NCBI RefSeq assembly: GCF_036588685.1
Contig: NC_086382.1
Span: forward strand, 60,716,987 to 60,780,986
Reading direction: 5' to 3'
Origin: Mytilus trossulus
Lineage: Eukaryota > Mollusca > Bivalvia > Mytilida > Mytilidae
Length of the DNA stretch: 64,000 nucleotides
A program made the translations under genes and the position numbers. The notes under the pieces are model-generated. The model saw nothing but the letters and a program-made list of their open reading frames with translations, was not told where the DNA came from and did no database searches. Shown here in pieces: positions 1-10,545 of the stretch. Each line of letters starts with the position of its first letter. Position 1 is the stretch's first letter.

Positions 1-1
1 A

Positions 2-148
2 AATTTTTGTCATCCTTGTCCTCCTTATAAAATAACTACTTATGAAATTATTGTAGATGAAATAGACTTTGCATTGTGGGTAATAAGATACTGGTTAAAA
101 ACTGAAATGGATGAAAAAAAGGGTTTGAGTAGAGACTATATTGGCAGA
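2..148 (+). CDS. Possible coding exon fragment at the left edge (unidentified)
   Basis: One frame stays open for 49 codons from base 2 to a TAA at 149-151. It reads like ordinary protein, with the segment DEIDFALWVIRYWLK followed by an acidic/basic stretch. No clear splice donor ends it and I do not recognise the family. It could be the 3' coding end of a gene that begins outside the window, or chance. Confidence 0.15.
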
Positions 149-345
149 TAAGTCAGCTGGTAGGGGGTTGGAAGTCAAGGGAAGTAATTGAAGGTAACCT
201 ACAACATTTTCATTTAATCATTCTCATAGAAACATTATGATGGTGGCCTTAGGCTGTTATCTGTACTTTGTTCTGGGTGTTGTCTCTTTGACATATTCTC
301 CATTTTCACTCTAAAGTTTATCAAAGTACAAAAACATAACAAATA

Positions 346-1139
346 TTATTGCGCACCCTATTGAACCTTTCCATTGATTCACCTGCAAGTTACCTGTCCA
401 TTTAAACTTTTGGCAGTTCTATTGTCCCATCTAACAAATACAACAGGTATTGTTCTCTGTATAGTTTATTCACTCAGACCTTTAAATTTCCTCTAAGAGA
501 AATCTATCACTCATTGATTAATTTACCTGAGCAAAAAATGTATCTGCTTAATTGATGGAAATAACATGTTTACTATTAAAACTGTATATGAGTTTGAATG
601 TATTATATTTTCAAACTGTTGAATGTAAACACTGATTCAAACATTAATAAAAGTTGATTTCTCAAAAACTTCAACATTATTCCAATTTCCCCCAAAAAAT
701 TGATAAAAAAACTCTCTAAAAATTGTGATTTTTAATATAAAGGCCTTCTTAAAAGTATTCTATAACTTAACAAAAACTGAAAGAAGCAAATTTTCATACG
801 AACAATACTTTTTTTTTAAAACAAACTTTTTATGATTAAATAAATATCTATTTAGATTGAAAAAAATATTATAAATGTTCAATAAACCTGAAACCACAGG
901 CATTTTTTTTTTGAAACATGTAATTTCTATCAGTTTAACAGATAAACTTTTTACTCTGGTAGATTAATCAATGAGTGATAGATTTCTCTTAGAAGAAATT
1001 TAAAGGTCCTGGTGAATAAACTATACAGAGAACAATACCTGTTGTATTTGTTAGATGGGACAATAGAACTGCCAAAAGTTTAAATGGACAGGTAACTTGC
1101 AGGTGAATCTATGGAAAGGTTCAATAGGGTGCGCAATAA
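346..1139. mobile_element. Fold-back element with 226-bp inverted arms
   Basis: Bases 346-571 and 914-1139 are near-perfect reverse complements separated by a 342-bp unique centre. The outer ends read TTGCGCACCCTATTGAACC and its complement. A TA dinucleotide flanks each end (347-348 and 1137-1138), as expected for a Tc1/mariner-type target duplication. There is no internal ORF, so this is a non-autonomous fold-back/MITE. The superfamily is inferred only from the TA flank. Confidence 0.8.
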
Positions 1140-1506
1140 GAATCTCAGTCAAAAAGTACTGAGAATATAGTTTAAATTAACTAATCCATGCAGACTAATT
1201 CTGAAGTACAACATTTTGATGGTGAATTTCAATAAAAGAATTCAACTGTAATATTTGATGATAGCTGATCTACATGCATTATTAGAATAATAGTGATATT
1301 TGAAATTTAAGTTCCAAGAGTATAGATAGTTGTGATCATTTGATGATGTTTGGAGGATAAACAAATCTGGTTTTTGCCAGTGTAATCATTTAGTGTGGTT
1401 CCCCCCTTCCCTCCCTTTCCCCCCAAAAAATGTGTTTTATATTTGAAGACAGTGTATTTTTAGTTCAAATTGCTCTTTTACTGTTAATCTTAGTTTAAAC
1501 ATATTG

Positions 1507-1722
1507 AGTGGATTGGGAAACAAGTTTTGCAACTTATATAAATCCCTTTCCACTTTGCGGGAGCGAGTGCTGCCTTGCAGCGGCATTAGCCTACTCTTTT
1601 TCGAAATCTACAAGGGTGTCTTTAACATGCAAGAGATATGGCTCTCTCTAAACACAGGTCAGTCATTTATCGTCCCCTTCCGATGGACTATCATTGTTTC
1701 CTTAAGACCATACTCGCAAATT
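1507..1722 (-). mobile_element. 5'-truncated copy of the SINE seen at 29591-29897
   Basis: This stretch matches the 29.6-kb SINE closely from the shared tail (GTGGATTGGGAAACAAG) through the body (GCGGCATTAGCCTACTC) to the CATACTCGCAAAT segment. A roughly 17-bp insertion near 1690-1706 interrupts the match. The tRNA-like head is missing, so it is a truncated copy. The apparent 97-codon ORF across it is SINE sequence, not a gene. Confidence 0.75.
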
Positions 1723-2844
1723 AACATTCTGATATTGGTCAATGATGTAAAGATGTTCAGTAAAGAACTGATCTCCAGATGGGGTAAATTATTCTGAGTT
1801 GATCCTTACACATGTTATAGAGTACAATTGTATTGCTGTTGTTTTATATGTTGTAAGTTAGCATAACATTTTACCAATGTAGAACATATCACTTATGTAT
1901 GCTGCTATGTATTTGTAGTATAGTGTAAAATCTTAAGATAAAATGTCTGTTTCTTGCTTTCGTCAACTTTTGTCAACTTTTTTTTTATAAAAATGAGTGA
2001 TGTAGATATTTTCATCCAGATAAATTATTAAGTCAGTAAATTTGGGAGATTACATAGAACTGGTGGTCTACTCTTAGATATGCTTCTGCAATGCAAGTTT
2101 ATTATTGATGTTATAAATGGTCTATTAAAGCAATTCCATAAGTTTTTTCATACTCTCTTTTTTACCCTGGCGTCACATAATTTGGTAGTTAGACTTATCA
2201 GATTAATTGTGAGTTTTTCTTCTGCTTTTTATTTCAAATACAATAAGGAAACATATTTATTGATAACCATAATCTTTGTCAATTTATCATTTTGAAATTG
2301 AGGTTCGATTATGTTACATAATGTTCCATTGTTACACTGGAAGGTTCGATATGATTATCTAATATTTACGACGTCAATAAACTCCAAAACATTCTTTCTG
2401 TGTTGTAGAATGTACAAACTTTAAACTCATATTGAGACAAGACTTCTATATATAGGTTTTAACAATGTTTACAATATAGGACAAGTTTAAAATTCAATAT
2501 GTTTTGTTTATCCAGTGTCAATAACGATTTTAAAAAGCTATCGTTAGTGTTAAATAGATACCTATGTGTATTGTCCAAACAGTATTATTTGTGCACTTTG
2601 TTACTGTAAAGATTTTTTATATCTTAACTGTAAATTTCGTAATCTAGTGTGTTTGTCTTCCTAGTCTTAAATGGATAATTTTCTGACACTTTTTAACCTG
2701 ATTGATTTCTAATATTTTTTTGGAATATTTCGAAACTTTAATTTTCACAGAAAGAAGTACCTAAGTGTTTAACTAATAAGTAAATAAGCCAGTCTATTTT
2801 TCCAGCTGGTAGCTTAACCTGGTACATGTATATGCTTTTCTCAG
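1723..2844. other. No gene seen
   Basis: AT-rich sequence with short random open frames only. I see no splice-supported exon and no repeat I can name. Confidence 0.5.
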
Positions 2845-2936
2845 GCTTCATCAGTATGGTCAATAAGAGAGCTTTCACGAGAGATACTTCATCCTGACAG
2901 TCAAACGAAATACTTCAAATTGAAGGAAATAAAATG
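2845..2936 (+). CDS. Candidate terminal coding exon, unidentified
   Basis: A good 3' splice site (pyrimidine tract ending TTTTCTCAG at 2844) is followed by about 29 open codons ending in TGA at 2934-2936. The peptide begins ASSVWSIRELSREILHPDSQ and ends in KEIK. The composition looks protein-like, but no partner exon was found in the first 2.8 kb and the family is not recognised. It could be the last exon of a gene whose earlier exons lie off the left edge, possibly with the open frame at 2-148. Confidence 0.2.
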
Positions 2937-2989
2937 ACAAGGTTTTTTTTCAAATATCTTCACAGATGACTTCAGGTTTGAAAGATTTT

Positions 2990-3700
2990 TTAACCTTGAA
3001 CTCCTTACTACAATAGAATTGAGAATGGAAATGGGGAATGCATCAAAGAGACAACAACCCGACCATAGAAAAAACAACAGCATAAGGTCACCAACAGGTC
3101 TTCAATGTAACGAGAAATTCCCCACCCGGAGGCGTCCTTCAGCTGGCACCTAAACAAATATATACTAGTTCAGTGATAATGAATGCCATACTAATTTCCA
3201 AATTGTACACAAGAAACTAAAATTAAAATAATACAAGACTAACAAAGACCAGAGGCTCCTGACTTGGGACAGGTGCAAAAATACAGCGGGGTTAAACATG
3301 TTTGTGAGATCTCAACCCTCCCCCTATACCTCTAGTCAATGTAGAAAAGTAAACGCATAACAATACGCACATTAAAATTCAGTTCAAGAGAAGTCCGAGT
3401 CTGATGTCAGAAGATGTAACCAAATAAAATAAACAAAATGACAATAATACATAAATAACAACAGACTACTAGCAGTTAACTGACATGCCAGCTCCAGACT
3501 TCAATTAAACTGATTGAAAGATAATGATTTCATCATATGAATATCAGGCACAATCCTTCCCGTTAGGGGTTTAGTATCATACCATCATAATATATATAAG
3601 AAGAACATAACCCGTGTCATGCCAACAACTGTTTTTTTAATAAATGTGTTTAGTTCCGATGCAAAGACCCTATAAGTGAATCCATATTAACTTGATATCT
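2990..3700 (-). repeat. Dispersed repeat related to family A, long divergent copy
   Basis: The 5' part is a diverged reverse-orientation copy of the repeat called family A here (AAAGAGACAACAACCCGACCATAG, AAGGTCACCAACAGGTCTTC). It includes the internal landmark CTCCTGACTTGGGACAGGTGC. The 3' part (about 3450-3690) carries a block containing CAGTTAACTGACATGCCAGC and CAATCCTTCCCGTTAGGGG, which I recall as common in mussel DNA. No ORF. Confidence 0.5.
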
Positions 3701-5138
3701 GTTCTATTATGAATTTTTTATCTTATGATTTAAATGACATAGCTGAGTAAGAGAAAGTTAAGGTACTGAACAATTATAAACTGTTGAATTTCACATACAT
3801 TTGACTACTTGCTTGCAAGGTTGAAATTATTCTGGTCCAATCTACCTTTAAATGGGCCTATATGTCTGGTCCTTTATTTATCTTTAGTCCATTATATAGC
3901 AATATTTGTATTTATATTGTCTGGGTATTGTTATCGAATGTTTATTTGTTGTTTTGTATTTATCAGTATATAATATGAAGTTTAATACCTAACTTGACAG
4001 TTGACCTACTGGGTTTTATCTATAGGTATATATATCTTGAAGATAAAAGTTAAATGGACTTTCTGATAGGCTCGATTTATTCATATACTTGGAATGTAAA
4101 CTTAACAGGAATAGAATGTTGAAATGAAACAAAATGTGACCACTTTTGCATTAAGAAGAAATCTATAAGCAGCTAATGGGATTCAATTATCTCCATTGAA
4201 TATAATAGAAAACTCAAATGAATAAATTTATGATATTGAATTTGTCTTGAAAATCCTTTTATGTTTTACATTATTTTTAATGGACTCAGTAAATAAAGCA
4301 AATTGACTTTGTAAGTGGTCAAACATTCTAAATATAAACAGAAATTTGAATGATGTATATGTGTGGGTCCTAGATTACTGGCAAGCCTAAAATAATAAAA
4401 AAAAGTATATAAGTATTAAAACCTTAGTGATTTATCTCCCTTTATTTCTAGAAGAAAATAGATAAATTGTCAGAATTTAGTGATAAGAGAAAAAATAAAT
4501 GTTCAAGATATACATATGATTATATACTTTACATTTGTTACAAGCTGACTGAGTGTGATAAATAAATGTAAAATGATAAAAACACTGGATATCAATTATA
4601 AGTTGACAAAATCAAAAAACCTTTTACCAACTCATTTCTAAACTTTAAAATTTAAAAGCAACCACAAGTTTAGATGATTATCTTTATATGAATAATACTT
4701 TAATAAGTTTACATATACTATAGTGCCATATTTGTGTATCTAAGATATGCAATACATTAAAATATTTTCTCTGTATTTAGCAATTATTTAGTGCCTTCAA
4801 ATAAGTTTTTTTTTATTAATAAAGATTTACATTTCTGTGCTTTCTGATGTATGTATCGGAATATTGATAAAAATAATGCTTTTATCACTTATGCATTTGT
4901 GATTTAATCTTATTGATTAAATATTTCTGCCTTTTTGGTCACCAAGATGCATAATCATACACAGTTAATTTGTTTCACTTAAATCATAGTATTATAAAGA
5001 GATTTGTATACTGGCATGTTTTATACAGTTTAGCTTTTAGATTTATAGTTTTGATATTGTTAGATCTATGTAGATTGTTTATTGCTTAATAAAATATACT
5101 ATATGTGTGTACATGTCTTTCTCTGCAAGGATTTAAGT
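3701..5138. other. No gene seen
   Basis: AT-rich DNA without splice-supported exons or recognised repeats. Confidence 0.5.
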
Positions 5139-5229
5139 GTCATATTACAAGAAAGCGGGACAAGATTCTATTTAAAGGGTTAATTGTCATATTCCAAGAA
5201 AGAGAGGGGACAAGATTCTATTTGATGGG
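5139..5229. repeat. Two-copy tandem repeat, about 46-49 bp
   Basis: Two adjacent copies share TGTCATATTNCAAGAAAG, then GGGACAAGATTCTATTT. They lie just upstream of the larger minisatellite but are unrelated to its unit. Confidence 0.7.
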
Positions 5230-5284
5230 TTTATTTATGAGTAAATAGAGAGATGTGGGGTCTGTCAACCCAGTAACAAAAAAA

Positions 5285-5385
5285 TATCACAAGGTCAACA
5301 GTCTTGAACAATAGACAGGTTTCTATACTATATATCAAGCTCTAGAGCAATGTGATGTTATTCGTCCTTTAGACAGCAACACAGT
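5285..5385. repeat. Left relic of the ~125-bp parental tandem unit
   Basis: This contains the landmarks CAGGTTTCTATACTA, AAGCTCTA and GTGATGTTATTCGTCC. The same order recurs on the right side of the 28-bp array (8133-8405). The 28-bp array begins where this unit would continue with GACAAAAGTCACC. Confidence 0.7.
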
Positions 5386-8132
5386 GACAAAAGTCACCAT
5401 AAAACATCTAGAAGGCAAATGTCACCACAAAACATCTAGAAGACAAAATTCACCACAAAACATCTAGAAGGCAAAAGTCACCACAAAACATCTAGAAGGC
5501 AAAAGTCACCACAAAACATCTAGAAGACAAAAGTCAAAACAAAACATCTAGAAGGCAAAAGTCACCATAAAACAGTTGCAAGGCAAGAGTCACCACAAAA
5601 CAACTAGAAGGCAAAAGTCACCACAAAACATCTAGAAGACAAAAGTCACCACAAAACAACTGCAAGGCAAGAGTCACCACAAAACAACTAGAAGGCAAAA
5701 GTCACCACAAAACATCTAGAAGGCAAAAGTCACCATAAAACAGTTGCAAGGCAAGAGTCACCACAAAACAACTAGAAGGCAAAAGTCACCACAAAACATC
5801 TAGAAGACAAAAGTCACCACAAAACAACTGCAAGGCAAGAGTCACCACAAAACAACTAGAAGGCAAAGTCACCACAAAACATCTAGAAGGCAAAAGTCAC
5901 CACAAAACATCCAGAAGACAGAAGTCACCACAAAACATCTAGAAGACAAAAGTCACCACAAAACATCTAGAAGGCAAAAGTCACCACAAAACATCTAGAA
6001 GGCAAAAGTCACCATAAAACAACTGCAAGGCAAGAGTCACCACAAAACAACTAGAAGGCAAAAGTCACCACAAAACATCTAGAAGGCAAAAATCCCCACA
6101 AAACATCCAGAAGACAAAAGTCACCACAAAACATCTAGAAGACAAAAGTCACCACAAAACATCTAGAAGACAAAAGTCACCACAAAACATCTAGAAGGCA
6201 AAAGTCACCACAAAACATCTAGAAGGCAAAAGTCACCATAAAACAACTGCAAGGCAAGAGTCACCACAAAACAACTAGAAGGCAAAAGTCACCACAAAAC
6301 ATCTAGAAGGCAAAAATCCCCACAAAACATCCAGAAGACAAAAGTCACCACAAAACATCTAGAAGACAAAAGTCACCACAAAACATCTAGAAGGCAAAAG
6401 TCACCACAAAACATCTAGAAGGCAAAAGTCACCACAAAACAACTGCAAGGCAAGAGTCACCACAAAACATCTAGAAGGCAAAAGTCACCACAAAACATCT
6501 AGAAGACAAAAGTCACCCCAAAACAACTGCAAGGCAAGAGTCACCACACAACAACTAGAAGGCAAAAGTCACCACAAAACATCAAGAAGACAGAATTCAC
6601 CACAAAACATCTAGAAGACAAAAGTCACCACAAAACATCTAGAAGACAAAAGTCACCACAAAACATCTAGAAGACAAAAGTCGACACAAAACATCTAGAA
6701 GACAAAAGTCACCACAAAACATCTAGAAGGCAAAAGTCACCACAAAACAGTTGCAAGGCAAGAGTCACTACAAAACAACTAGAAGGCAAAAGTCACCACA
6801 AAACATCTAGAAGACAAAAGTCACCACAAAACAACTGCAAGGCAAGAGTCACCACAAAACATCTAGAAGGCAAGAGTCACCACAAAACAACTAGAAGACA
6901 AAAGTCACCACAAAACATCTAGGAGACAAAAGTCATCACAAAACAACTAGAAGACAAAAATCACCACAGAACATCTAAAAGACAAAAGTCACCACAAACT
7001 ATCTAGAAGACAAAAAGCACCACAAAACATCTAGAAGGCAAAAGTCACCACAAAACAGTTGCAAGGCAAGAGTCACTACAAAACAACTAGAAGGCAAAAG
7101 TCACCACAAAAAATCTAGAAGACAAAAGTCACCACAAAACAACTGCAAGGCAAGAGTCACCACAAAACATCTAGAAGGCAAGAGTCACCACAAAACAACT
7201 AGAAGACAAAAGTCACCACAAAACATCTAGGAAACAAAAGTCACCACAAAACAACTGCAAGGCAAGAGTCACCACACAACAACTAGAAGGCAAAAGTCAC
7301 CACAAAACATCAAGAAGACAGAATTCACCACAAAACATCTAGAAGACAAAAGTCACCACAAAACATCTAGAAGACAAAAGTCACCACAAAACATCTAGAA
7401 GACAAAAGTCACCACAAAACAACTAGAAGACAAAAATCACCACAAAACATCTAGAAGGCAAAAGTCACCACAAAACAGTTGCAAGGCAAGAGTCACTACA
7501 AAACAACTAGAAGGCAAAAGTCACCACAAAACATCTAGAAGACAAAAGTCACCACAAAACAACTGCAAGGCAAGAGTCACCACAAAACATCTAGAAGGCA
7601 AGAGTCACCACAAAACAACTAGAAGACAAAAGTCACCACAAAACATCTAGGAGACAAAAGTCATCACAAAACAACTAGAAGACAAAAATCACCACAAAAC
7701 ATCTAGAAGACAAAAGTCACCACAAACTATCTAGAAGACAAAAAGCACCACAAAACATCTAGAAAGCAAAAGTCACCACAAAACAGTTGCAAGGCAAGAG
7801 TCACCACAAAACAACTAGAAGGCAAAAGTCACCACAAAACATCTAGAAGACAAAAGTCACCACAAATCATCTAGAAGACAAGAGTCACCACAAAACAACT
7901 GCAAGGCAAGAGTCACCACAAAACATCTAGAAGCCAAAAGTCACCACAAAACATCTAGAAGGCAAAAGTCACCACAAAACATATAGAAGACAAAAGTCAC
8001 CACAAAACATCTAGAAGACAAAAGTCACCACAAAACATCTAGAAGGCAAAATCACCACAAAACATCTAGAAGACAAAAGTCACCACAAAACATCTAGAAG
8101 GCAAAAGTCACCACAAAACATCTAGAAGGCAA
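5386..8132. repeat. Minisatellite: about 98 tandem copies of a 28-bp unit
   Basis: Every unit has a 14-bp half close to AAAACATCTAGAAG and a 14-bp half close to GCAAAAGTCACCAC. Main variants are TCTAGAAG, ACTAGAAG and ACTGCAAG/GTTGCAAG, the last coupled to GCAAGAG. Most units hold TCTAGA. Landmark variants recur at multiples of 28: GTTGCAAGG units at 6748, 7056, 7476 and 7784 are spaced 308, 420 and 308 bp, so 11-unit higher-order blocks were duplicated. The array has no ORF, no unique spacers and no coding frame, since 28 is not a multiple of 3. Confidence 0.97.
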
Positions 8133-8405
8133 GAACTGTATACAGTAATAAACAGATTTTTATGCTGTAGACATCCTTATGTGTAATGTTATTTGTCTTT
8201 GAGACAGAAACCTAATGACAAAAGTCACAAAACATCTAGAAGGCAACATACTGTATTCAATAATTAAGACCTGTTTCTATACTACATGGCAAGCTCTATT
8301 TGTGATGTTATTTGTCCTTGAAACAGCAACCTCAGTAATGACAAAAGTCAATAAAAACATCAGGTACTGAGGCAACATACTGTATTCCATAATAGCAGAC
8401 TGGTT
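8133..8405. repeat. Right relics of the ~125-bp parental tandem unit
   Basis: Two further copies and a partial third of the longer unit follow the minisatellite. Each has GTTATTTGTC, an ACAGNAACCT block, one diverged 28-mer-like segment (GACAAAAGTCA...AACATC), then GGCAACATACTGTATTC. They show the context in which the 28-mer first existed as a single-copy part of a longer repeat. Confidence 0.75.
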
Positions 8406-9320
8406 TCTGTTCTATTTCTATAGCTGTAAAAGTATACCCTGTTCTAGAGAAACTCAGACCAATAGATGAATTCACTACTAATATATTTCTTGCACATTAA
8501 GAGTAATTTAAACCTTAATTACTAGTTGTTATGAACACTAAGTGCTTGAAGTAACCATATAAAACATGGTATTCTTTGTTTTTCAGTATAACACAAAGAA
8601 AGGAGGCAACAGAGAACAAAAAAAATGTTGACAAAAAATTTCGGAAAAGTATGATTGTACCTCAAGAACTCTTTATTTGTTATCTATATATTGGTTTGTA
8701 TTTAGTCATACTTTAACATAACACTGCAAGTAAGTCAGGCTCTCATCAGAGTGTTAACTCTAGTAATTTAATTCATAATTTAAAAACTAAAATTTATGCA
8801 TTCAATACCAACAATAAAAACGTCACCCTACGTTTTCTTGTATGTTTAAATTGATTTTAAAGAGTTTTAAACCATACAACAGTTTAACAAATATTTAACA
8901 GTCAGAATTCATATAGCTGTGTATTGAATCTTTTGAAATTAGTTTTTTAAATTTCAAATATTTGTTTTATGTGTATTTGGTGCACGTCAGTATAAATGGA
9001 TATTTACATTAAGTGTCCTTATATAAATCAAAATGTTTTCTTCATTTTCTGGAGATAAAAGAATAAGGATGTTTCAATCTGTAAACTTCAGATATTTGTG
9101 AGAATCTTGTCAATTCTTGTTCACAAAAGATTTAATATTTATGTCATGCAATTTATCAATCTGTTTTATTGAAATAAACATGTACGCCCGACTTAGATTA
9201 GGTCTTCGTTCAAAACGCGTATAGTTTCTAGTGACAATTTCAGTATGATTCAATTCATAATAAAAACCAAACAGTAAAGTGCATGTGATAGTCCCAGGTA
9301 CTTATCAGATGATTCAAAGA
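8406..9320. other. No gene seen
   Basis: AT-rich DNA with no splice-supported exon and no recognised repeat. Confidence 0.5.
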
Positions 9321-9325
9321 CTTTG

Positions 9326-9500
9326 CAGTGGCGGATAAACTTAGGGAGTCGAGTGTTGGACCCCCTCTCCTTGTCCCTCATTCGGACCATCTGCATTTGA
9401 ACGGGTATATATGGTTGGAAATTCCTCCTTTTATCCTGGGTTAGGACCCCCCCCCCCCCCCCCCCCCCCCCCCATTTTAAACAGGCTGGGTCCGTCTCTG
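9326..9500. mobile_element. MITE with CAGTGGCGGA-type ends, containing a poly-C tract
   Basis: The left end is CAGTGGCGGAT and the right end is the imperfect complement GTCCGTCTCTG. The element is flanked by a 5-bp direct repeat CTTTG (9321-9325 and 9501-9505). A 27-bp cytosine run (9447-9473) lies inside. I recall CAGTGGCGGATCC-type elements with C-rich cores as common in bivalves. The CAGTG ends would suit a hAT-like origin, but hAT elements make 8-bp duplications, so the superfamily is open. Confidence 0.6.
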
Positions 9501-9505
9501 CTTTG

Positions 9506-9954
9506 GTTTAAAATTCTAAATGATAAAACATGGGACTACTGCACTTAGAATATTAGTTCTAAATTATACTTATAAATGGAATTGTGATAGTACCACGGAC
9601 ACACCATCTATACTAAAACTCGACCCCTTATTGACGTACAAAAAAGACTAATGGACTGTCCACGAAATAGTGGCGTGTAACCAAAAGTCAGACACATCGA
9701 ACAACACATGTTTCAAAATAATACATGCACGAACTGCAATAGGCTGGGACTATCCCAATAATATATCAGCCCTATGGTAGGTCGAGGTTTAAGAAGTTAT
9801 AAATACGCACAAACCTCTGTTTTACTATATAAAGACCAAATGTCAAATGATAACTCAAAACAAAGCTGCACAGTACAAGTATCTATATCTTCATTACCAA
9901 AGTCTATATAAACTATAAGTACAACATGATGATTATTAACGACAGCTTATGTTT
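9506..9954. other. No gene seen
   Basis: Intergenic DNA with no coding signal that I can support. Confidence 0.5.
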
Positions 9955-10545
9955 AAGAAATCAGTGTCAAATTGTCGACGCTACCCGAGACTAAGCGCTC
10001 AGTCTGTAGAAAGCAGTGTCAAAATGTAGACGCTACCTGAGACTAAGCGCTCAGTCCGTAGAAAGCAGTGTCAAAATGTAGATGCTACCTGAGACTATAA
10101 GCGCTCAGTCTGTAGAAAGCAGTGTCAAAATGTAGACGCTACCTGAGACTTAGCGCTCAGTCTGTAGAAAGCAGTGTCAAAATGTAGACGCTACCTGAGA
10201 CTATAAGCGCTCAGTCTGTAGAAAGCGGTCTCAAAATGTCGACGCTACCCGAGACTAAGCGCTCAGTCTGAAGAAAGCAGTGTCAAAATGTCGACGCTAC
10301 ATGAGACTGAGCGCTCAATCTGTAGAAAGCAGTGTCAAAATGTAGACGCTACCTGAGACTAAACGCTCAGGCTGTAGAAAGCAGTGTCAAAATGTAGACG
10401 CTACCTGAGACTATAAGCGCTCAGTCTGTAGAAAGCAGTGTCAAAATGTCGACACTACTCGAGACTAAGCGCTCAGTCTGTAGAAAGCAGTGTCAAAATG
10501 TAGATGCTACCTGTGACTATAAGCGCTCAGTCTGTAGAAAGCTAG
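9955..10545. repeat. Tandem array, 11 copies of a 52-54-bp unit
   Basis: Eleven copies carry GCGCTCAGTCTGTAGAAAGC, then AGTGTCAAAATGT and GACGCTACCTGAGACT. Unit length alternates between 52 and 54 bp through an extra AT in ACTATAAGCG. The 82-codon ORF at its right end (10446-10694) is only repeat plus flank. Confidence 0.93.

Noticed and set aside
5386-8132. CRISPR-like look: short repeat at regular spacing
   Set aside because: The whole 28-bp period is repeated with no unique spacers, there are no cas genes, and the genome is clearly eukaryotic. It is a minisatellite.
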